NCBI RefSeq assembly: GCF_002242805.1
Contig: NZ_MCGQ01000027.1
Span: 1 to 64,000 of the forward strand
From: Streptomyces diastatochromogenes
GTDB taxonomy: Bacteria > Actinomycetota > Actinomycetes > Streptomycetales > Streptomycetaceae
Direction of reading: 5' to 3'
DNA length: 64,000 nt
Under the pieces are notes generated by a model. The model was not told where the DNA came from. It did no database searches and saw only the letters and a program-made list of their open reading frames with translations. The position numbers were made by a program, and so were the translations under genes. Within the stretch, counting starts at the first letter, position 1, and each line of letters starts with the position of its first letter. Positions 16,495 through 25,040 of the stretch are shown piece after piece.

Positions 16495-17241
16495 TCACAC
16501 CAGCGCGTCGATCATCATGAACGCGGCCACGGCCAGGAGCACCAGGGCGAAGGTCCGCTGCAGCGCGCGCCCGGACACCTTCGCCGCGAGCCGCTTCCCG
16601 TCCCACGCACCGAGCACCGCGGCCCCGGCGAAGGGCCCGATGACGGCCCAGTCGAGACCGTCGGCCGTACCGGCCCGCATCGCCAGCGCGGCCAGGGAGT
16701 TGGCGGTGATCACCAGGAGGCTGGTGCCCACCGCGTCGCGCATCCGCAGGCCGAGCACGCTCACCAGTGCGGGTACGGCCAGGAAGCCGCCGCCGACGCC
16801 GAGGACGCCGGTCACCGCGCCGAGCCCGGCACCCGCGGCCGCCGCCCGGTCCGGGCGTACCGGCACCGCGGTGTCCGACGCGGCACGGGGTCGTAGCATC
16901 CGCACCGCGGCCGTTCCCGCCACCACGGCGAAGGCGGCCGTCAGGGCGGCGCCGGGCACTCGTCCGGCGAGCGCACCGCCGAGCATCGCGGGGACGATCC
17001 CGGCCGCCGCGAACAACAGCCCGGTCCGCCACCGCACATGGCCGTCCCGGGCGTGCGCGGACAGCGCCGTGGCCGAGGTGACGGTGACGATGACGAGGCT
17101 GGCGGTGGTGGCCGCGACCGGCGTGAAGTCGAGCAGGTAGATCAGCGCGGGGACGGCCAGGACGCTGCCACCGCCCCCGAGCGCGCCGAGCGCCAGGCCG
17201 ATGACGGCCCCTGCGGCCAGGGCGAGTACGACAGCGTTCAC
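16495..17241 (-). CDS. TauE/SafE-family sulfite/anion exporter
   Basis: 248 residues with about seven to eight hydrophobic helices in two related halves, each starting with a glycine-rich motif (GALGGGGSVLAVPALIYLL and GVLGVGGGFLAVPALVSVL). TauE/SafE proteins carry sulfite, sulfonates or related anions. It starts with GTG at 17239-17241 and converges on cstR with a 34-nt gap. It is probably co-transcribed with the CstB-like gene 182 nt upstream, which makes the product of persulfide oxidation, so sulfite or thiosulfate export is the natural role. Confidence 0.87.
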   Translation of the reverse strand: MNAVVLALAAGAVIGLALGALGGGGSVLAVPALIYLLDFTPVAATTASLVIVTVTSATALSAHARDGHVRWRTGLLFAAAGIVPAMLGGALAGRVPGAALTAAFAVVAGTAAVRMLRPRAASDTAVPVRPDRAAAAGAGLGAVTGVLGVGGGFLAVPALVSVLGLRMRDAVGTSLLVITANSLAALAMRAGTADGLDWAVIGPFAGAAVLGAWDGKRLAAKVSGRALQRTFALVLLAVAAFMMIDALV

Positions 17242-17423
17242 GCGACGGTCCCGTTCCGCATGCCGCCGATCAGGCGCCGGTCTCGTCGGAAATTGATCAT
17301 CTTGGCTTGTCGCTCCTGTCTTCCCTGTCGGTACGGAAGATCGGTGTGGAAGATCGGCACGGAAGGCCGATGCCCAAGGTCGTCACAGACGTCTTCGGCA
17401 TCCGATGCGGTCCGGCGATGCGA

Positions 17424-18791
17424 TCAGGCGGCGCGGACCGTGAGCCCGGCGTTCCCGGCCGCGTCGAAGCCGTCGTCCACGGCGACGACGGCACGGCCGG
17501 CCGCGTCCAGCAGGGAGGCGGCGATGGCGGCGCGCATGCCGCCCGCGCAGTGCACCCACACCGTGCCCTCGGGGATCTCGTCGAGGCGGCGGTGCAGGGT
17601 GTGCACCGGTATGTGGACCGAGCCCTCGATGAACCCGCCCGCCCGCTCCGCGGTCCGCCGCACGTCGAGGACGACGACACCGTCCGCCGGGTACCGGCCG
17701 GCGAGGTCCGCGAAGGTGGCCCGGGGGAAGGAGGCCAGGGCTTCGTTCTCGCGGACCCAGCGGCCCGCTTCCCCGGTGGCCGCGGCGGCCGGGCGGTCGA
17801 TGCCCACGCGGACCAGCTCCCGCTGCGCCGCGGCGAGTTGCTCGGCGGACTCCGCGAGCAGCGTGACCGGCTTGCCCCACGGGATCAGCCAGGCGAGATA
17901 GGTGGCGAGCTGTCCCCCGGCCTCGAAGTTGACCGAGCCCGCCACATGCCCGGCGGCGAACGCGACCCGGTTGCGCAGGTCCACCACCCACTCCCCCGCT
18001 GCCAGCCGGGCGGCGATCTCGTCCGCGTCCGCCACGGCGGGCGGGGTCAGGTCGACCGGCGCGGGCCCGGCGGCGTTGGCCGGCCCCATGTGCGCGTAGT
18101 ACGCGGGGATGTCGCCGAGACCGGCCAGCAGGTCGGCGACGAAGGTGTCCACGTCCCGGGTGAGGGCTCCGTTGGACGCCTTCTCCTTGCCGATGGTGCT
18201 GGACTCCCCCGCCGCCTGGGACGACGCGCAGAAGCTGCCGAAACCGTGCGTGGGCAGCACCGCCGTGTCGTCGGGCAGCTCGGTGGCCAGGCGGTGCGCG
18301 GAGGCGTACTGCGCCCGGGCGAGGCGCTCGGTCAGACGCGGCTCCACCAGGTCGGGGCGGCCGACGGTGCCGATCAGCAGGGAACCGCCGGTGAACACCG
18401 AGACCGCCGTTCCGCTCTCCTCCAGCACGTAGGAAGTGTGGTGCGGAGTGTGCCCGGGCGTGGCCACGGCGCGCAGGGTCAGCCCCGAGTCGGCGTCGAT
18501 CACCGTACGGTCGCCGTCGCCGACCGGCAGGCGCTCGAAGGAGACGGCGGCCCCGGCGGGGACGAGATAGGCGGCGCCCGTGACCCGGGCCAGCTCCAGG
18601 CCGCCGGTGACGTAGTCGTTGTGGACGTGCGTCTCGACGACGTGCGAGATCCGCACCCCGCGCCGGGCCGCCGCGGCGATCACCTGGTCGATGTCGCGCG
18701 GCGGGTCGACCGCCACCGCCGTCCGCCCGCCACCCGCCAGATAGCTCCGGTTGCCGAGCCCCGGCACCTCGATCGTGTCGACGAAGAACAC
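17424..18791 (-). CDS. CstB-like persulfide dioxygenase with two rhodanese domains
   Basis: 455 residues. Residues 1 to about 245 are a metallo-beta-lactamase domain of the ETHE1/persulfide dioxygenase type (HVHND at 55-59; PGHTPHH around H114; LPTHGFGS). A first rhodanese domain (about 260-345) lacks an active Cys; the second (about 360-455) has VHCAGGMR with Cys415. Dioxygenase, pseudo-rhodanese and rhodanese in that order is the CstB plan of staphylococci. It oxidises low-molecular-weight persulfides. The GTG at 18789-18791 follows AAGGGAT. Two CstR-type operators lie 25-75 nt upstream, in the region shared with the divergent caspase gene. Confidence 0.88.
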   Translation of the reverse strand: MFFVDTIEVPGLGNRSYLAGGGRTAVAVDPPRDIDQVIAAAARRGVRISHVVETHVHNDYVTGGLELARVTGAAYLVPAGAAVSFERLPVGDGDRTVIDADSGLTLRAVATPGHTPHHTSYVLEESGTAVSVFTGGSLLIGTVGRPDLVEPRLTERLARAQYASAHRLATELPDDTAVLPTHGFGSFCASSQAAGESSTIGKEKASNGALTRDVDTFVADLLAGLGDIPAYYAHMGPANAAGPAPVDLTPPAVADADEIAARLAAGEWVVDLRNRVAFAAGHVAGSVNFEAGGQLATYLAWLIPWGKPVTLLAESAEQLAAAQRELVRVGIDRPAAAATGEAGRWVRENEALASFPRATFADLAGRYPADGVVVLDVRRTAERAGGFIEGSVHIPVHTLHRRLDEIPEGTVWVHCAGGMRAAIAASLLDAAGRAVVAVDDGFDAAGNAGLTVRAA

Positions 18792-18814
18792 GTGCCCATC
18801 CCTTCCATCGAAGA

Positions 18815-18865
18815 ATTACCCCCGGGGGTATGTGTTCGACAGTACACGATTACCCCGGGGGGTAT
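18815..18865. promoter_or_regulatory. Tandem CstR-type operators between cstB-like and caspase genes
   Basis: TACCCCCGGGGGTA (18817-18830) is a perfect palindrome and TACCCCGGGGGGTA (18851-18864) a one-mismatch copy, with centres 34 bp apart. They match the operator type at 16141-16156. They lie 26-73 nt upstream of the persulfide dioxygenase start and 60-107 nt upstream of the divergent caspase-ATPase start, so a bound repressor could affect either promoter. Confidence 0.65.
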
Positions 18866-18923
18866 CTGTGGGGGAGGCGGACTTGGACGATCCGCCCCCA
18901 TCCGGGCAGGGCCGGGTGCGACC

Positions 18924-21900
18924 ATGGCGGCGTCCGACGGGAACGGGGGCCGGGTGGAGAGCGACGGACGTACAGCCCTGCTGATCGGCGTGGGCGACAA
19001 TCCAGGGGCGGAACACCGCCTTCCGTCGCTGGGGGCGACGGTCGACGCGGATCTGCGGGTCATGGGTGCCGCCCTGCGGGGCAGCGGCTACGCGGTGCAG
19101 ACGCTGCGCAATCCGACCCGCAACGAAATCACCGAGCGCGTCTCCGACCTCTCGGGAAGCACACCGGCCGGGAGCACGCTGCTGCTCTACTTCACGGGGC
19201 ACGGCGTGCGGATCGGCACCACCGACTACCTGGTGCCCGCCGATGCCCGGGCCCCTGCCGACGAGGGAGGCGATCCGGCCGGCTGGGACCAGCCCCACGT
19301 ACGGGAGTCCCTCCTGGAGGCCGACATCAGCCGGTACCTGGGCAGCTGCCGTGCCGGCACCGTGCTGTGGCTGATCGACGCCTGTCGCGGGGCGGAGGCC
19401 GGACCGGACACCGCCTTCGGCAGCAACGTCGTCAAGGGTCCGCCGCACAGCGGTTTCGCCATGATGACGAGCTGCGGCCCCGGTGAGCGCAGCGGCTTCG
19501 CGGAGACGGGCAGCTTCTTCACGTCGGCGCTGGCCCGGGCCTTCGACCCGTTGACCGAGACCACGACCGTGGAGCAGGTGTACGAGACGGCCAGGCGCGA
19601 GACACAGGCGCTGGCGTTACGTGCGCGAGCCGAGCCGCAGGCGGTGCTGATCCACTACGGAGTCGACCTGGCGGAGCGGACCAGGTCCCTGGAGGTCGCC
19701 AAGGGCAGACGGCTGCTGGAGGCGTGGCAGGACGCCGTGCGCACACCGGCGCTCTGGGAACGCGTGCCGGCCTGCGACACGGAAGCCGTCGCCCGCATGC
19801 AGGACTGCCTGGCCTCCCTGGCAGTACAGGCGGCCCGCCACGTCCACCGCGCCCAGGAACGCCTGCCCGATCCATGGGCCGACGACGAGTATCCGGTACG
19901 GCTGCTGACCGACCGGCTCCCCCTGCTCCTGCCCAAGGGCGTCGAACTGTCCGCCCTGGAGGTCACCGCACTCGTCGCCGGCGTCCTGCTGCACGAGGCG
20001 GCCTGGGCCGAACGGCTCAGCCAGGCCTCCGAGTTCCATCCGCAGCGCGTCCGGCGTGACCACGAGGCCGACGACCTGCGACGGCACTACGAGCAGATCA
20101 CCGAGCACTATCCCCAGATCACCGAAAAGCTCGAGGACTGGTACCTGTGGGCGCACACACCCACGGACGAGCGGCACGCCGTCACCCTGTGGCTGGTGCA
20201 CCGGTGGATCGCGGAGCGGTTCGCGACCGACGAGGAGGCCGTGCCCGCGGCCCTGGCCGACGACTTCGTGGCACGGCTCCTGGAGGTGGCAGCGCCGGCA
20301 GCGGGCGAGCGGCTCGGCGGTCGGGCGGGGGCGCTGTCCGCGGCCCTGCGCACGGTCGCCGCGGGCCTGGTCCTCGGCGCTCCGCCCGACGACCAGCGGC
20401 TGCCCCTGCCGGACCGTCACGTCGTACGCAGGACCCCGTGGCGACTGCGGGTACGGCCCCTTGCGGCCCTGCTGCGGCTCGCGGGGCTGCTCGCCTTCGA
20501 CGCCCGGTGCCTGCCGGAGGTCCTCGCCGAGCATCTCGCCATCTCCGATCCGGTGGTGCCGCGCGAGGTGATCACCGTGCTCCGGGACGCCCTGTGGGAC
20601 CTCGACCAGGACGGGACCACGCCGTCGTATCTGCATCTGGACGCGGTCTGCCCGCATCCGGCGATCCACGCGGCGCTCGCCTCGGTCGCCGAGGAGGCCG
20701 ACGACGTCGGACACGTGCTGCGCGAGTCGGGCCGCCACCTGCCGGAGGACGAGGCCGCGCTGCTCAGGGGACTGCCCGCGCGGGTGACCGACCACCGGCT
20801 CCGGCCGGACAACGCGCGGGGGACGGACGCGTACGACGTCCCGCTCGCCGGCTTCTCGCTGGCGCAGACGGAGATCCGCCGTCTGCTGATGGGCGAGAAG
20901 CTGTACGACGGGGAGCCCGAACTCGCCCTGCGGGAGCTGTACCAGAACGCCATGGACGCCTGCCGGTACCGGGAGATGCGCGTCCGCTACCTGCGCGGTC
21001 TCGGCAAGGAACCCGCCGAGTGGGCCGGCCGGATCCGCATCGAGGTGGGCGAGGACAGCCAGGGGCGTTACGTCGAGTGCGTGGACAACGGGGTCGGCAT
21101 GACCGTCGACCAGTTGAAGAACACCTTCACCCGGGCCGGTCGCCGCTTCGACCAGTCCCACGCCTTCCGCCGGGAACAGGCCGCGTGGCTGCGCCACGAC
21201 AGATCGCTGCGGCTGTACCCCAACAGCCGTTTCGGCATCGGTGTCTTCAGCTACTTCATGCTCGCCGACCAGATGACGATCGTGACCAGGCCGGTCGGCA
21301 CGGACGGCCACCCGGCCGGGAAGGCGCTGCGCGTCGAGATCCCGGTCAGCGGCAGCCTCTTCCGTGTGCGGGAGGACGACGGGCACGACGGCACGGCCCT
21401 GCCCGAGGGGGGCACACGGGTCCGGCTGTATCTGCGCCGCGCGGGGGCGCTGGCCGAGGATTCCGCCGTGTCGGTGCTGCGGGCGCTGATCAGGGTCACC
21501 GAGTTCCGGCTGGAGGTCCGGGGCGAGGACGGCACCGAGGAGGCCTGGCTGCCGCGGATCCTCAAGTCCGGGGAGGGTCCGCGCTCGGTGTCCGCGGAGT
21601 CGGCCGTCGAGGCGGTGCCGGGCACCCTGTGGTGGGTGCGGGGCGAGGGGGCGATCGTGTGCGACGGGGTCACCACCGACAAACGGCCCTTCGGGTACGT
21701 GCTCAATCTGTCGGGCGCGCACGCGGGCGAACTCAGCGTGAATCGCAAGACGTTGGAGCGCTACGACGAGCTATGGGCCCAGGAGCAGTTCCGACTGGGA
21801 AGCGACCAAGTCCCTGAGATCCGGGGCTGGTTGAGCCTCACGTGGCTACGCGCCATGGAGTCCCGTGAGCCCGCGATCGCCCGCACCCTGTGGCGGGCGT

Positions 21901-24074
21901 GGCAGGGACTGGGGGTTCGCGCACAGGACGGCCGCGGCCGGCCGGTGAACCTCGACGAGGTCGGCTGGTTCAAACTGGACGACCACTTGGGTGAGCGGTC
22001 CAGCGGGCCGAACGACCGGCACCTGGAGGCTTTCCGGCCCTGGCGGCTGGCCGTCCTCGGGCCCGACCACGCGGCCCGGCGGGCGGCGGCGCCGCTGTCC
22101 CTGTCGGGCCATCCCGTGCCCCGCCCGGGTTGGTCGGACATCGCGGCAGACGTCCAGGGCGACTGGCGGCACGCGGTCCTCGCCGCCTACCAGCAGTCGA
22201 CGACCGTGGCCGACGTGCTCCGCGCGACGCGGGGCCTGCGCATCGTCCACCCGCGGCTGGCGGGTCCGGCCGTCCGGGGCGGCGGCGACCTGGACTGGGA
22301 GCCGACGTTCACCGACTGGTGTGTCATCAGCGGGCTCCTGGGCAGCGAGTACGACCCGCTGGACGGCCTCCCGGACTCCATCAGGGGGCACCGCACGTCG
22401 AAGCGGAACATTGCCACCCAGATCCACTACCAGCACGTGCCCGAGGACCTCTCCGGCATTGTGCGCGCCTCCGCCAGATTCCGTACGGCGCTCGGCGAGC
22501 TGGCCGAGGCCTGCGCCCGGTACGCGCCGTTCGTGAGCAGGCGGCTGCCCCCTGTGCCGGACCACCATCGCGACCATGTCTGCACCGACACCGAGCTGAA
22601 GCTGCTCTACCTCCGGGAGGACGAGCAGCACTGGCGGCCCGCCACCCACCCCTGGGACGTGCCGGTGGTGGCCCGCGCGGCGGGCCTCGACGCAGGCGAG
22701 GCGCAGCGGCGGATGGCCGAGTTCGCCTGGCTGGGCCGTCCCGTGCCCGACGCCGCGCTGGTCGCCCGCTGGGCTGCCGTGCCGGTCGACGTGACCGGCC
22801 TCCTGCGCCACTACGTGGTCCACGGCGCCGACGGCCGCACGGTGCTGCCGTGGGCCGCCGCCGTCGCACTGGCCGCGCAGCACGAGATCTCGGTAGGGGA
22901 GGCGGAGCGCGTGCTCGCCCGCGAGGCGGAGGCCCTCGGGCTGGTCCACCGCCGGCGCTACACGAGGCGCTCGGCCGGACGGGACGTGCTCCCCTCGCCC
23001 GAGACCGGCTCCCTCGTACGGTGGCTGCACGACGCGGACGTTCGTCTGGAGGACGGCGTGTCGCTCCGGGACCTCGCGTTCGTGCGACCGCACACGATGA
23101 CGTGGGACGAGATGTCCTGTTTCGCCGACGAGTTGCGGGAGGCCGGCGTGGCACTCCCGGACGCCGCGCGCCTGTTCCGGGCCTGGGACGATCTCCCCAC
23201 GCCCAGCCGGTACGCCTTCTCCGGGGAGGATCCGAGCTGGGACGGCGCCGACTATCCCGTACCGGCCAGCTCGGCCGTGCTGTTCACCGCGAGCCAACGG
23301 CTCCGGCAGGAGCTGTCGTTCATGTGGCACACAGCGCACGAGGAGGCCCGAAGGCTGGGATTGGGCGCCGACCTGGTCGCACCGCACCTGCCCGAGGGGC
23401 TGAGCGCGCTCCGCCCGACGTGGGGCGAGACCGCGGCGCTGACCGACCAGGGCATGGACGACGAGACGGGCGAGTGGTTCGAGACCCCGCGCTGGGCCCC
23501 GCTGACGGCACAGCGCCTGGTGGACTATGCCTGTAGCGCCGGCGTCGGCTCGCGGGAGGCGTACCGGAGACTGGCACCCGTGCGTGCCATCGGTGCCCTC
23601 GTGCCGGACCTGTCCGGCGACGCGGTGGCCGCACTGCCGGACGACGTACCCGACGCCCACGACGCCGTGGCCGTCGACCCCGCCTTCCGCGTCTCCGAGC
23701 CGGGATCGCCTCTGGTGCCCCTCGACCTGGTCTCCCTCGCGGGTCGTCTCGGCGAGTCGGTGCGGCACACCTGGCAGCGGCGGATCGTCCCGTACCTCGC
23801 CCTGGAGGCGGCTCCCCCGTCGATCGCCGACGTACCCGACGTCGTGCCCGGCTGGCGGGATCTGGCGATCCTCTCCGACGGCCTCGACGGCAGACTGCCC
23901 GCGCTGACCGGATCGGTGGGCCGAGAGCGTGTCGAGCGGTGTGCCCGGGCGGTGGATGCCTCGCCCGAGTGGGTGCGGGAGCGTCTGGGGGTGTACGCGG
24001 GCATGTTCGGGCTCCGGCTGGAGAGCGTCGGCGAGCCGGGCGCGGAGCCCGGCGAGCGGGAGGAGAGGCGATGA
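18924..24074 (+). CDS. Caspase-like protease / Hsp90-type ATPase / winged-helix-repeat conflict-system protein, 1716 aa
   Basis: Residues about 14-250 form a caspase-like (peptidase C14) domain: strand ALLIGVGDN, catalytic LYFTGHG with His93 and LWLIDACRG with Cys154. Residues about 260-640 are helical; the part around VTALVAGVLLHEAAWAERL may be an inactive HD-like region. Residues about 645-1000 are an Hsp90-type ATPase: N-box ELYQNAMDACRY (E671, N675), DNGVGM (721-726) and RFGIGVFSY (GIG 771-773), all intact. The last 450 or so residues carry several winged-helix-like units such as LTAQRLVDYACSAGVGSREA. No signal peptide or membrane helix is seen. The fusion matches predicted NTP-dependent bacterial conflict systems, in which invader sensing would drive ATPase changes and release the protease. 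ATG 18924 is the only good start after the operators. Its TGA overlaps the next ATG. Confidence 0.85.
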   Translation: MAASDGNGGRVESDGRTALLIGVGDNPGAEHRLPSLGATVDADLRVMGAALRGSGYAVQTLRNPTRNEITERVSDLSGSTPAGSTLLLYFTGHGVRIGTTDYLVPADARAPADEGGDPAGWDQPHVRESLLEADISRYLGSCRAGTVLWLIDACRGAEAGPDTAFGSNVVKGPPHSGFAMMTSCGPGERSGFAETGSFFTSALARAFDPLTETTTVEQVYETARRETQALALRARAEPQAVLIHYGVDLAERTRSLEVAKGRRLLEAWQDAVRTPALWERVPACDTEAVARMQDCLASLAVQAARHVHRAQERLPDPWADDEYPVRLLTDRLPLLLPKGVELSALEVTALVAGVLLHEAAWAERLSQASEFHPQRVRRDHEADDLRRHYEQITEHYPQITEKLEDWYLWAHTPTDERHAVTLWLVHRWIAERFATDEEAVPAALADDFVARLLEVAAPAAGERLGGRAGALSAALRTVAAGLVLGAPPDDQRLPLPDRHVVRRTPWRLRVRPLAALLRLAGLLAFDARCLPEVLAEHLAISDPVVPREVITVLRDALWDLDQDGTTPSYLHLDAVCPHPAIHAALASVAEEADDVGHVLRESGRHLPEDEAALLRGLPARVTDHRLRPDNARGTDAYDVPLAGFSLAQTEIRRLLMGEKLYDGEPELALRELYQNAMDACRYREMRVRYLRGLGKEPAEWAGRIRIEVGEDSQGRYVECVDNGVGMTVDQLKNTFTRAGRRFDQSHAFRREQAAWLRHDRSLRLYPNSRFGIGVFSYFMLADQMTIVTRPVGTDGHPAGKALRVEIPVSGSLFRVREDDGHDGTALPEGGTRVRLYLRRAGALAEDSAVSVLRALIRVTEFRLEVRGEDGTEEAWLPRILKSGEGPRSVSAESAVEAVPGTLWWVRGEGAIVCDGVTTDKRPFGYVLNLSGAHAGELSVNRKTLERYDELWAQEQFRLGSDQVPEIRGWLSLTWLRAMESREPAIARTLWRAWQGLGVRAQDGRGRPVNLDEVGWFKLDDHLGERSSGPNDRHLEAFRPWRLAVLGPDHAARRAAAPLSLSGHPVPRPGWSDIAADVQGDWRHAVLAAYQQSTTVADVLRATRGLRIVHPRLAGPAVRGGGDLDWEPTFTDWCVISGLLGSEYDPLDGLPDSIRGHRTSKRNIATQIHYQHVPEDLSGIVRASARFRTALGELAEACARYAPFVSRRLPPVPDHHRDHVCTDTELKLLYLREDEQHWRPATHPWDVPVVARAAGLDAGEAQRRMAEFAWLGRPVPDAALVARWAAVPVDVTGLLRHYVVHGADGRTVLPWAAAVALAAQHEISVGEAERVLAREAEALGLVHRRRYTRRSAGRDVLPSPETGSLVRWLHDADVRLEDGVSLRDLAFVRPHTMTWDEMSCFADELREAGVALPDAARLFRAWDDLPTPSRYAFSGEDPSWDGADYPVPASSAVLFTASQRLRQELSFMWHTAHEEARRLGLGADLVAPHLPEGLSALRPTWGETAALTDQGMDDETGEWFETPRWAPLTAQRLVDYACSAGVGSREAYRRLAPVRAIGALVPDLSGDAVAALPDDVPDAHDAVAVDPAFRVSEPGSPLVPLDLVSLAGRLGESVRHTWQRRIVPYLALEAAPPSIADVPDVVPGWRDLAILSDGLDGRLPALTGSVGRERVERCARAVDASPEWVRERLGVYAGMFGLRLESVGEPGAEPGEREERR

Positions 24075-24430
24075 CACGGGCCGTCCGGCACGATCACGGC
24101 AAGCCGTACGCCGACGAGGATCTCGGCGAGATCGATGCCGCCCTGTTCACCCAAGGGCCATCCCCGGACGGGCGGGGAGTGATCGTCGCCGGGACGTGTC
24201 CACGGTGTCACGGTCCCACCAGGACGCTGTTTCCGTGGGCCCGGCCAGGAACAGGGTCGAAGGGGGTGCTGAGCCTGCTGTTCGCGCGTGGGGACACACC
24301 GAGAGCCGAGGGTGAACCGGACCCCCTGCTGACGGAAGTCCACCTGTGCGAATGCGGCCACGCCCATCCGCAGTGCCCGCCGGACACGTCGTACGTCGGG
24401 TGTGGCGCGAGCTGGCGGATCCGTCGATGA
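24071..24430 (+). CDS. Zinc-ribbon-like small protein, second gene of the caspase-ATPase cassette
   Basis: 119 residues with no family I recognise. Cysteines fall in pairs like a zinc ribbon: CPRC (43-46), then after a 45-residue insert CECGHAH (93-99), with C102 and C111 beyond. The N-terminus (KPYADEDLGEIDAALF) is acidic and helical. ATG 24071 overlaps the stop of the caspase-ATPase gene (ATGA), and its own stop overlaps the next ATG in the same way, so the three genes are almost certainly co-translated. It may be an adaptor or sensor that binds nucleic acid or the large protein through the zinc site; this is inference from size and context. Confidence 0.75.
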   Translation: MTRAVRHDHGKPYADEDLGEIDAALFTQGPSPDGRGVIVAGTCPRCHGPTRTLFPWARPGTGSKGVLSLLFARGDTPRAEGEPDPLLTEVHLCECGHAHPQCPPDTSYVGCGASWRIRR

Positions 24431-25023
24431 GCGCCCGTTCCGACCGCCGCTGGGCCGAACTCGCCCGTGAAGTCGAATTCACCAGACTTCCGGAACTGCG
24501 CAGACAGGCCGAAGGCTGGCGGACCGGACTGACGGGGCTGACGGCACTTCTCGCGGTGCTCGTGCTGCTGAAGGGCCGCGACGACCTCGCCGGCCTGCCC
24601 GCCTGGGCCCGCGACAGCGCCACCGGTCTGCTGCTGGCGGCCTTCCTGCTGCTGACCACGGGTTCGCTCCTGGCCGTACGGGCGGCGCACGGGGCTCCGG
24701 AACGCGAGATCCTCCTGGGCGGGCAGGCCCTGCGCCGTTGGACCGAGCAGGAGGTGGCACGGGTGACCCGGGCGCTGGCCTGGGCCTCTCTGTGTTGTGT
24801 CCTGGGGGTGGTCCTGGTGGTCGGGGCGCTCGTCGTCGCATGGGTGACGACGACGAGCGATCCGGCCACGCATCCGGTCGTGGTGAGGACGAACAGTGGC
24901 GTGCTGTGCGGCGAGTTGATCGTGGTCGACCGGCAGCGGGTGGCGATCCGTACGGAGACGGACGGCAGGGTCACGCTGCCACGGGCGACCGTCCTGAGCG
25001 TGGGACCGGCCAGGGCCTGCTAG
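24427..25023 (+). CDS. Three-helix membrane protein, third gene of the caspase-ATPase cassette
   Basis: 198 residues. Residues 1-35 are charged and helical. Three hydrophobic segments follow: LTGLTALLAVLVLL (about 38-55), TGLLLAAFLLLTTGSLLAV (about 65-85) and SLCCVLGVVLVVGALVVAWV (about 118-140). A C-terminal domain of about 55 residues is predicted beta-rich (VVVRTNSGVLCGELIVVD). No family was recognised. It begins at an ATGA overlap with the zinc-ribbon gene and ends 17 nt before the convergent sigma-factor gene. In related predicted systems a small membrane protein is a common partner and could be the membrane-acting effector or the anchor; the protease could also act on it. Confidence 0.75.
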   Translation: MSARSDRRWAELAREVEFTRLPELRRQAEGWRTGLTGLTALLAVLVLLKGRDDLAGLPAWARDSATGLLLAAFLLLTTGSLLAVRAAHGAPEREILLGGQALRRWTEQEVARVTRALAWASLCCVLGVVLVVGALVVAWVTTTSDPATHPVVVRTNSGVLCGELIVVDRQRVAIRTETDGRVTLPRATVLSVGPARAC

Positions 25024-25040
25024 CAGGCTGCCGGTCGGGA

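Noticed and set aside
17242..17423. Possible small gene between tauE and the persulfide dioxygenase
   Set aside because: No frame has a ribosome site or coding character; the region holds only short GGAAGATCGG-like repeats.
17307..18923. Upstream open extension of the caspase-ATPase frame
   Set aside because: The frame stays open through the antisense of the persulfide dioxygenase gene, but it has no similarity and crosses both operators. The ATG at 18924 directly precedes the caspase strand.
21846..24077. A 743-codon minus-strand frame opposite the caspase-ATPase gene
   Set aside because: High-GC antisense shadow; the plus strand has the protease and ATPase motifs, and no ribosome site or motif supports the minus frame.
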